A program made the position numbers and the translations under genes. Source: Bacteroidales bacterium (GTDB taxonomy: Bacteria > Bacteroidota > Bacteroidia > Bacteroidales > Muribaculaceae). From it: a stretch of DNA of 64,000 nucleotides. The first letter of the stretch is position 1. Each line of letters begins with the position of its first letter. The stretch covers positions 124,001 to 188,000 of the forward strand of contig SUXJ01000004.1 of NCBI GenBank assembly GCA_015061005.1. The letters are read 5' to 3'. Positions 41,669-48,372 of the stretch are shown one piece after another. The notes under the pieces are model-generated. The model ran no database searches. It had not been told where the DNA came from and saw only the letters and a program-made list of their open reading frames with translations.

Positions 41669-42853
41669 ATGACAAACCAAGATTTCAAAGATATCGCTCC
41701 GTTTGACGACGGAGATGAATTTCACGGTCACATTGAACGACTAGTCGCAGAACCGCAGTTTCAACACGCTATCAAGTGGGTAATGCCTGATGTCGATTAC
41801 GACAGATTTGCGCAAGGGTTGCTGCAAGTGAAAACTCAGGAGGCTTTTCAAGTAAACATAATGAAACCCTTCCTTGAGCGTCTTGAAAAACTCACAACGA
41901 GCGGTATAACCTATGGAGGAATTGAATCGTATGACCCCGGCAAAAACTACGTTCTTATTTCTAACCATAGAGATATTGTGCTTGATGCTGCCTTCCTGAA
42001 TTTAAGCCTGCTGCGCGGCGGACGGCAGACGTGTGAAATCGCTATCGGTAATAACCTGTTGATAATGCCGTGGATCGATGAGTTGGTTAGAATCAACCGA
42101 AGCTTCATCGTAAAGCGCGATACCGGCTTGCGTGGAGCCTTGGAGGCAGCAAAGCAACTGAGCGCGTATATTCACTATGCAATCACCGAAAAGCACTCAT
42201 CGTTGTGGATTGCTCATCGCGAGGGTAGAGCCAAGGACAGCAACGATATCACTCAAGAAAGCCTCATAAAAATGTTGGCTCTTGCCGGCAACGGATCTAC
42301 TGTTTCAAACTTGAAAGAGATAAATCTACTTCCCGTGAGCATTAGTTACGAATATGATCCCAACGACTATTTAAAGATTCGTGAATTCTTGTTGAAACGC
42401 CGTGACCCGAACTTCAAGAAGTGTCCTAACGATGACCTAAAGAGTATGGAAACAGGAATCTTAGGTCAGAAAGGTCGTGTTCACTTTGAACTCACCGGTG
42501 ATATCAACAGCGAGTTGGATTTGCTGCCTGAAGACTTGAATCGCTCAATGGTATGTGCAAAAGTTGGAGAAATAGTGGACCGACACATTCACCAAAACTA
42601 CAAATTATATCCGATAAACTACATCGCCTATGATTTGCTGCATGGCGGCAATCGTTTTGCTGACAAATACACTGCCGCTGATGTCGATTCCGTAAAAGAA
42701 CGCTTCGCTCAGCGTATGGAGAAAATCGAAGTGCCCGATATTACTGCCGAGGAAGTGAACTTTATGCGCGAAATGGCGTTGACCATGTATGCTAATCCTT
42801 TGAATAACAAACTAAAGGCCACTGACTGCTCTACTCAATGCGAATCCCGTTGA
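41669..42853 (+). CDS. glycerolipid acyltransferase family protein
   Basis: 394 residues from MTNQDFKDIAPFDDG. The acyltransferase motif I is SNHRDIVLDAA (His and Asp with one residue more between them than in the common HxxxxD), followed by IGNNLLIMPW, RINRSFIVKRD (motif II region) and WIAHREGRAKD (in place of the FPEG motif, with the acyl-acceptor-binding Glu-Gly). It is a PlsC-like enzyme for phospholipids or ornithine lipids; the substrate is not determined. The frame open from 41573 is not used because the promoter lies within it. Its 3' end overlaps the phosphoesterase gene by 16 bases. Confidence 0.85.
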   Translation: MTNQDFKDIAPFDDGDEFHGHIERLVAEPQFQHAIKWVMPDVDYDRFAQGLLQVKTQEAFQVNIMKPFLERLEKLTTSGITYGGIESYDPGKNYVLISNHRDIVLDAAFLNLSLLRGGRQTCEIAIGNNLLIMPWIDELVRINRSFIVKRDTGLRGALEAAKQLSAYIHYAITEKHSSLWIAHREGRAKDSNDITQESLIKMLALAGNGSTVSNLKEINLLPVSISYEYDPNDYLKIREFLLKRRDPNFKKCPNDDLKSMETGILGQKGRVHFELTGDINSELDLLPEDLNRSMVCAKVGEIVDRHIHQNYKLYPINYIAYDLLHGGNRFADKYTAADVDSVKERFAQRMEKIEVPDITAEEVNFMREMALTMYANPLNNKLKATDCSTQCESR

Positions 42854-44055
42854 TTCTGGCTGTTGTTGCGCTGGCGCTGCAGATTTTCAGCGACTTATAT
42901 CTTTTTTCTATCGCGTGGCGACGATGCCGAAAACTATTCTGGGCAAAATTTCAAATTTGGCAGGGATTGTTTTTTGTGTTGTACGTCATTGCCTTATTCG
43001 TGCTTTTCGGTAAAGTCAGTGCCGACAGCGGATTGCAAACACTCATGTGGATGCTGCTGGCATACATTGCCGTATATAGCGGAAAATTCACCTTTATAGT
43101 ATTCGACCTCCTTGCTTCCATTCCGAAATTATTCAAGCGTAAACATAAACGCAGAAAGCGATCACGATTAATATCATGGCTCGGATTCGGATTGGCAATA
43201 CTCGTTTTCTCAAGCGTAATCTGGGGGGCTGTTGTGAATAGATTTCGTATTCAAGTGAATGAAATAGTCGTGGAGGTGGACAATTTGCCTGACAGTTTCG
43301 ATGGCTATCGAATTGTGCAAATCTCGGACTTGCACGTCGGCACTTATGGCGATGACACAGCCCACATCAGCAAAATGGTGGACCGAGTTAATGCACTGCA
43401 GGCTGATTTGGTGGTTTTCACCGGCGACATTGTAAATCAGCATTCTCGCGAATTGCGTCCCTTTGTTGCGCCGCTAAGTCGCATCAACGCTGCCGATGGT
43501 GTCATGTCGGTGCTCGGCAATCATGACTACGGTGACTATTATCGTTGGGATTCGGAAACTGAAAAAGAACACAACATGCAGGAGCTCATGGACCTGCAAA
43601 TTCAAATGGGGTGGGAGCTCCTGACGAATAATTCCGAAGTAATTTATGGCGACTCTCCGTCGGACTCAATTGTAGTCATTGGAGTCGAAAATTGGGGAGA
43701 TCCCCCGTTTCCTCGTCATGGCGACCTTCGCCGAGCATACCCCTCGATTGAAGACTCTGCCACAAAGATATTATTGACTCATAACCCGATTCATTGGAAA
43801 ACCGAGGTTGAACCGAATGCCGACTGCAACATTTCCCTTACTCTCAGCGGCCATACTCATGCAATGCAGATGCGCATAGGGGGCATAAGCCCGGCGGCCT
43901 TGCGTTATCCAGACTGTTGGGCCGGACGATATGATTCCGCCGATGGGAAGCGCACCCTATATGTCAACACCGGAATTGGAACGGTCGGGCTACCGCTCAG
44001 AATTGGAGCAACTCCCGAAATCTCCCTGATAACTCTGAAGAAATTAAACCAATAA
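42838..44055 (+). CDS. membrane-anchored metallophosphoesterase
   Basis: 405 residues. Four N-terminal membrane helices (about 1-125, three before and one after the basic KRKHKRRKRSR stretch) and then a calcineurin-like domain on the outer face. Metal ligands: ISDLHVG, FTGDIVN, LGNHDYG, and the His pair in LSGHTHAMQ. The YkuE-like family includes enzymes that cleave phosphoesters in cell-envelope lipids. Overlap with the acyltransferase gene suggests a shared role in lipid metabolism; this is inference. Confidence 0.9.
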   Translation: MRIPLILAVVALALQIFSDLYLFSIAWRRCRKLFWAKFQIWQGLFFVLYVIALFVLFGKVSADSGLQTLMWMLLAYIAVYSGKFTFIVFDLLASIPKLFKRKHKRRKRSRLISWLGFGLAILVFSSVIWGAVVNRFRIQVNEIVVEVDNLPDSFDGYRIVQISDLHVGTYGDDTAHISKMVDRVNALQADLVVFTGDIVNQHSRELRPFVAPLSRINAADGVMSVLGNHDYGDYYRWDSETEKEHNMQELMDLQIQMGWELLTNNSEVIYGDSPSDSIVVIGVENWGDPPFPRHGDLRRAYPSIEDSATKILLTHNPIHWKTEVEPNADCNISLTLSGHTHAMQMRIGGISPAALRYPDCWAGRYDSADGKRTLYVNTGIGTVGLPLRIGATPEISLITLKKLNQ

Positions 44056-44065
44056 AATATTCCCT

Positions 44066-46225
44066 GTGAGAATTCCCGCAACTGATCTCCCCTCGATTAT
44101 TGGGGAAGAACTGAATTTGCCACGCAAATCCGTTAATGCAACGATTAAACTTCTTGATGACGGAGCCACAATTCCATTCATCGCGCGCTATAGAAAGGAA
44201 GCCACCGGCGAATTAGACGAAAAAAAAATATACCAAATCAGCTCTCGACTTGAAGCCCTGAGAGAACTTTTGAAGCGCAGAGAGTTTATCGTCGAGCAAA
44301 TTAAATCCGCGGGTGCGCTTACCGATGAACTTGCCGATAGAATTGAGCATACGCTCGACCCGGCAACGTTGGAAGACATATACCTCCCCTTTAAGCCAAA
44401 GCGTCGAACTCGCGCTGAGATAGCACGTGAAAAGGGACTCGAACCATTGGCAAAAATCATTATGAGCCAAACGGCAACTCACATTGACCTGACTGCTCAA
44501 AAATTTGCGGAAAAAGGCAATGTGGATAATCCGGACGATGCCATTAGCGGTGCATTGGATATCATCGCTGAATGGATGAGCGAAAACGAAAAGGCACGAA
44601 ACCTTGTGCGTGCGCGCTATCAAAGAGGGGCGGTGCTCACCTCTACGAAAGCTAAAGGTGCAGCAGCAGACCCTGATGGACTCTATGAGAACTACTATGA
44701 CGTGAAGCAACCGCTGAGAATGGTCGCTTCACATCGATTCTTAGCCATAAATCGTGGATGTGAAGCCGGCATTCTTAAAATGGACATCACCATCAATGAT
44801 GATGAAATGATTGAACGTTTGGGACGTTTCTTCGTCAAGCACGATGCAACCGACCGGTGCAGCTGCTTGGTGAAATCTGCCGTTCGTGATTGCTATCGCA
44901 GACTCCTTAAGCCGTCAATCGAACATGAAATCATGGCTGCTGCAAAAGAAAAAGCCGACACCACCGCAATTGAAATGTTTGCCGACAATTTGAGGCAGCT
45001 ACTGCTCGCTCCGCCAATGTTTGGAAAGAGAGTAATGGGCATTGACCCCGGATTTAAAACCGGCTGCAAGGTCGTCTGTCTTGATGCCCAAGGACGTCTC
45101 CTGTCTAATGATGTAATCTTTCCGAATGCACCCGTCAGCGACATTCATGGCGCAACATATCAAGTATGCTCCTTGGTCGATCATTTCCAAATTGACGTTA
45201 TTGCCGTTGGTACAGGCACTGCAGGCCGCGAAACCGAAAAATTCTTGAACAATGTGCGCTATCCGCGCAAGGTGCAAATCGTGCCGGTTTGTGAAGACGG
45301 TGCTTCAGTCTATTCAGCATCGGATATTGCTCGTGAAGAATTCCCTGACAAGGATATCACGGTGCGCGGTGCCGTCAGCATCGGTCGACGATTACTTGAC
45401 CCTTTGGCGGAATTAGTCAAAATCGACCCCAAAAGCATCGGAGTCGGACAATATCAACACGACGTTGATCAGACCCGACTCAAGTCCGCACTTGACTTCA
45501 CGGTGGAAAGCTGCGTTAACTCGGTAGGCGTAAATGTCAATACGGCGTCGAAGTCTTTACTCAGCTATGTTAGCGGAATCGGGCCCGCTTTGGCGCGCTA
45601 CATAGTTGAATATCGTGAAGAAAATGGCCCGTTTAAATCTCGCCGCGATTTCCTTAACGTGCCGCGCATGGGAGAAAAGGCATTCCAGCAGTGTGCAGGA
45701 TTCTTGCGCATCCCCGGCGCGACTAATCCTTTGGACAATACGGCAATTCACCCTGAACGGTATGAACTCGTGGAGCAAATTGCACGCGACATGCGCACCA
45801 CTCCGGCCGCGCTGGTAGCAAATCCTAATATTGCCAAAAATATTGAAATAGCCGCTTATGTTGACAAAAATGTCGGTGTGCCTACTTTGATGCTCATTGT
45901 CGATGAACTGTCCAAACCCTCACGCGACCCTCGCGGTGAAGCCCAAATAACCCAATTTGACGACTCCATCACATCAATCACCGACATACGGCCCGGTATG
46001 GAACTAACCGGCAAGGTTAATAATATCACTGCCTTCGGTGCATTCGTGGATCTCGGCATAAAAGAAAACGGACTGCTCCACGTCTCGCAAATGAGTGAAC
46101 GCTTCATCAACAACCCCAATGAAGTAGTCAGCATTGGGCAAACAATCCGCGCAAAGGTAATGGATGTTGACCCTACTCGCGGACGCATAGCTTTAACGTT
46201 AAAAGGAATAGCCCCCTCGGTATAA
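44066..46225 (+). CDS. tex: Tex-family transcription accessory protein
   Basis: Conserved nucleic-acid-binding protein of the Tex/Spt6 family. 719 residues: Tex N-terminal helical region (1-190), YqgF/RNase H-like domain (about 320-430, MGIDPGFKTGCKVVCLD and GTGTAGRETE), helix-hairpin-helix pairs (about 490-560, LLSYVSGIGPALARYIVEYR) and a C-terminal S1 domain (about 645-715, GMELTGKVNNITAFGAFVDLG). The start codon is GTG at 44066, 10 bases after the previous stop. The stop overlaps the next ATG (TAATG). Confidence 0.95.
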   Translation: MRIPATDLPSIIGEELNLPRKSVNATIKLLDDGATIPFIARYRKEATGELDEKKIYQISSRLEALRELLKRREFIVEQIKSAGALTDELADRIEHTLDPATLEDIYLPFKPKRRTRAEIAREKGLEPLAKIIMSQTATHIDLTAQKFAEKGNVDNPDDAISGALDIIAEWMSENEKARNLVRARYQRGAVLTSTKAKGAAADPDGLYENYYDVKQPLRMVASHRFLAINRGCEAGILKMDITINDDEMIERLGRFFVKHDATDRCSCLVKSAVRDCYRRLLKPSIEHEIMAAAKEKADTTAIEMFADNLRQLLLAPPMFGKRVMGIDPGFKTGCKVVCLDAQGRLLSNDVIFPNAPVSDIHGATYQVCSLVDHFQIDVIAVGTGTAGRETEKFLNNVRYPRKVQIVPVCEDGASVYSASDIAREEFPDKDITVRGAVSIGRRLLDPLAELVKIDPKSIGVGQYQHDVDQTRLKSALDFTVESCVNSVGVNVNTASKSLLSYVSGIGPALARYIVEYREENGPFKSRRDFLNVPRMGEKAFQQCAGFLRIPGATNPLDNTAIHPERYELVEQIARDMRTTPAALVANPNIAKNIEIAAYVDKNVGVPTLMLIVDELSKPSRDPRGEAQITQFDDSITSITDIRPGMELTGKVNNITAFGAFVDLGIKENGLLHVSQMSERFINNPNEVVSIGQTIRAKVMDVDPTRGRIALTLKGIAPSV

Positions 46226-46596
46226 TGCGCTATATTGTAAGCATCGGATCAAATTGCCCCGAGGCCCAAGCGATGATGCGCAAAGCCGATGGTTGGCTCA
46301 GTGAAAACTTCTTAATCATCGACTCATCCGGAGTATATTCCTCTAAGGCCTTAAATGGAACCTCGCCCGACTATCTCAACGAAGTCGTCATATTGGAATC
46401 TCAAATGAGCGTAACTGAAATAACTGCTGCCGCAAAGACCTTTGAATGCCTTTGTGGACGCTCGGCGCAGAGCAAATCATTCGGCTCAATCGAAATGGAT
46501 ATAGACATAATCCAAGCCGGGAACACAATCCTGCGCCCCACAGAATTCACACGTGCCTACTTCCTCACCGGACTATCCCTCCTTCACCAATCATAA
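46225..46596 (+). CDS. FolK-like pyrophosphokinase homolog, short
   Basis: 123 residues resembling 6-hydroxymethyl-7,8-dihydropterin pyrophosphokinase: VSIGSNCPEAQAMM at the start, DSSGVYSSKALNG, DYLNEVVILE and EMDIDIIQAG (the IDIDIL metal-binding motif). The family usually has about 160 residues. The segment around the catalytic Arg/His loop is reduced to CGRSAQSKSFGS, and the C-terminal RDFVL(A/P)PL block is missing. It may have lost activity or be specialised. It is translationally coupled to tex. Confidence 0.75.
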   Translation: MRYIVSIGSNCPEAQAMMRKADGWLSENFLIIDSSGVYSSKALNGTSPDYLNEVVILESQMSVTEITAAAKTFECLCGRSAQSKSFGSIEMDIDIIQAGNTILRPTEFTRAYFLTGLSLLHQS

Positions 46597-46644
46597 CTCG
46601 CCCTCTCCTCTAAAAAAATTCGCTTTCCTGACGAAAATCTACGC

Positions 46645-46673
46645 TTTCACCCTCTGTTCCCTTCGTAACTTTG
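46645..46673 (+). promoter_or_regulatory. promoter of an unidentified small RNA
   Basis: TTTC (46645-46648), 17 bases, TAACTTTG (46666-46673), a perfect -7 box in a non-coding stretch. Predicted start near 46680. Confidence 0.7.
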
Positions 46674-46679
46674 CAACAT

Positions 46680-46845
46680 CAGAATGTCAAAGTGAGTACA
46701 TTGAAATGTTGGAACAAGAGGGTGAATGATCCGTCCCGGTCATTCCAAACACGCCGCCGGGTAGGCCGCGGTCGGCAAAACTCAAGGGGGACTCCGTCGC
46801 GGCAAGCCTGGGAAACTTGCTCCGACTGAGTCCCCCTTTTGTCTT
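46680..46845 (+). ncRNA. unidentified structured small RNA, about 165 nt
   Basis: A promoter is followed by three hairpins and no reading frame. Hairpin A: AATGT (46683-46687) with ACATT (46698-46702). Hairpin B: GAATGA (46724-46729) plus CCG with CGG plus TCATTC (46740-46745), one bulged T. Then a GC-rich part rich in CCG/CGG that could pair in more than one way, and a long rod at 46784-46838 (AAGGGGGACTC with GAGTCCCCCTT, GTCG with CGAC, GCAAG with CTTGC) followed by TTTTGTCTTTT. The ending is a strong terminator, 140 bases before the alcohol dehydrogenase gene. I do not recognise a known riboswitch or housekeeping RNA. Confidence 0.7.
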
Positions 46846-46982
46846 TTCCATTCAACTCACATCAGTCACATGAAACCTGTCTAAACTGTTAACATCATAA
46901 AACACATTTCCAAGGGCACAATGCGGTGAGTTCCGTGAAATTTTTGTAATATTGCAGTTGAAAATTTAATCGTATATCTTCT

Positions 46983-48152
46983 ATGAATAACTTTGTTTAT
47001 GACATACCCGTTAAGGTATATTTTGGAGAGAATCAGTTGGGACATCTCGGCGAGGAATTGAAAAAGTTCGGTACTCGAGTATTGCTCACCTATGGCGGCG
47101 GCTCGATTAAGCGCATCGGGCTTTATGACCGGGTTATGAACGAACTGAAAAGCGCAGGCTTGGAAGTCTTTGAACTGTCGGGCATCGAGCCCAATCCGCG
47201 CATTGACTCCGTCAGAGAAGGCGCCCGAATGTGTAAAGAGCACAAAATCGATGTCTTGCTGGCAGTGGGCGGCGGCTCAACCATTGATGCTACCAAGTTC
47301 ATGGCAGCCGGAGCATGCGTTGACCATGACCCGTGGGATTTCCTCAGCGAGAAATGGGCACCAATCACCGAAGCCTTGCCCATAGTGAGCATTCTGACCC
47401 TGTCGGCAACCGGCTCGGAAATGGACAGCGGCGGCGTTATCAGCAACATGGAAACCAACGATAAAATCGGCCGTCTGGCTCCTGCATTGCTGCCTAAAGT
47501 GTCATTCCTTGACCCGACTTTGACCTACAGCGTCAGCCCATATCAAACGGCGTGTGGTGCTGCCGATATGATTTCCCATATTCTGGAAGTGTATTTCAAC
47601 ATGGATCAAGACCTCTATATGCTCGACTGCTTCATGGAAGGTCTGCTGAAAACCATCATAAAGTATGCTCCGATTGCAATCAAAGAGCCCGAAAACTATG
47701 AAGCACGTGCCAACTTGATGTGGGCATCTTCGTGGGCCATTAACGGCTTCATCAACGGCGGAAAACGTCAGGCATGGAGCTGTCACCCCATCGAACATGA
47801 ACTCTCGGCAATCTACGACATCACCCATGGTCTCGGGCTCGCAATTCTTACACCTCGCTGGATGGAATACTGTCTCGACGAACAGACCGTGAGCAAATAC
47901 GTTCAGTTTGCTATCAATGTGTTCGGCGTTGATTCAACTATGCCGCCCATGGACATTGCTCGCGAGGGTATCAATCGACTCTCCGATTTCTTGTTCAATA
48001 CCCTCGGGCTGCAACGTACCCTCACAGAAGTCGGCATCACCGACGAACACTTCGCTCACATGGCTCGTAAAGCATGTGCCGGCTCCACTCTCCTTGGCTT
48101 CAAATCGCTACAACAGACCGACATCGAAGCCATCTATCGTCTCTGTCTCTAA
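46983..48152 (+). CDS. iron-containing alcohol dehydrogenase (butanol dehydrogenase/YqhD-like)
   Basis: 389 residues, NAD(P)H-dependent reduction of aldehydes to alcohols. The dinucleotide-binding GGGS appears twice (TYGGGSIKRIG, AVGGGSTIDATK). The metal site is formed by Asp and His in GAADMISHILEVYF and the His residues in CHPIEHELSAIYDITHG, the usual signature of the group III family. KFMAAG and the YqhD-type length favour NADPH. A moderate -7-like TAATATTG at 46947-46954 suggests its own promoter; read-through from the upstream small RNA is also possible. Confidence 0.94.
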   Translation: MNNFVYDIPVKVYFGENQLGHLGEELKKFGTRVLLTYGGGSIKRIGLYDRVMNELKSAGLEVFELSGIEPNPRIDSVREGARMCKEHKIDVLLAVGGGSTIDATKFMAAGACVDHDPWDFLSEKWAPITEALPIVSILTLSATGSEMDSGGVISNMETNDKIGRLAPALLPKVSFLDPTLTYSVSPYQTACGAADMISHILEVYFNMDQDLYMLDCFMEGLLKTIIKYAPIAIKEPENYEARANLMWASSWAINGFINGGKRQAWSCHPIEHELSAIYDITHGLGLAILTPRWMEYCLDEQTVSKYVQFAINVFGVDSTMPPMDIAREGINRLSDFLFNTLGLQRTLTEVGITDEHFAHMARKACAGSTLLGFKSLQQTDIEAIYRLCL

Positions 48153-48173
48153 CTCTCCGGATATAGTCATTAT

Positions 48174-48213
48174 AAAAAAATAACAGCTGATAACTTAAGA
48201 TTATCAGCTGTTA
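48174..48213. terminator. bidirectional terminator between alcohol dehydrogenase and tRNA-Leu
   Basis: Perfect 13-base inverted repeat, TAACAGCTGATAA (48181-48193) and TTATCAGCTGTTA (48201-48213), with a 7-base loop. Seven A on the left give a T-run for the minus strand (tRNA-Leu). CTTTTCT on the right serves the plus strand. Confidence 0.88.
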
Positions 48214-48221
48214 CTTTTCTG

Positions 48222-48302
48222 TGCCCAGAACAGGACTCGAACCTGCACGCCTCGCAGCACTCGCACCTGAAACGAGCGCGTCTACCATTCCGCCACCTGG
48301 GC
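48222..48302 (-). tRNA. tRNA-Leu (anticodon CAG)
   Basis: Class II tRNA with a long variable arm. Acceptor GCCCAGG (48302-48296) with TCTGGGC, anticodon stem CTCGT/GCGAG with loop TTCAGGT (anticodon CAG), variable arm GTGCTGCGAGGCGTG, T-arm CAGGTTCGAGTCCTG, discriminator A at 48222. No CCA in the DNA. Its own promoter lies directly upstream. Confidence 0.96.
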
Positions 48303-48316
48303 CGGTTTCAGTGGTG

Positions 48317-48347
48317 CAAATTTACGGCAGTTTTTTTAATTGTGCAA
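48317..48347 (-). promoter_or_regulatory. promoter of tRNA-Leu
   Basis: Minus strand TTG (48347-48345), 20 bases, TAAATTTG (48324-48317). Predicted start about 8 bases before the mature tRNA. Confidence 0.82.
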
Positions 48348-48372
48348 GTTTTCACTTGGAATTTTTAGTTGT

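Noticed and set aside
46680..46845. ZTP (pfl) riboswitch, suggested by CCGCCGGG and the FolK-like neighbour
   Set aside because: The first half of the ZTP consensus (GGGUCGUGACUGG) is absent and the hairpin order is wrong.
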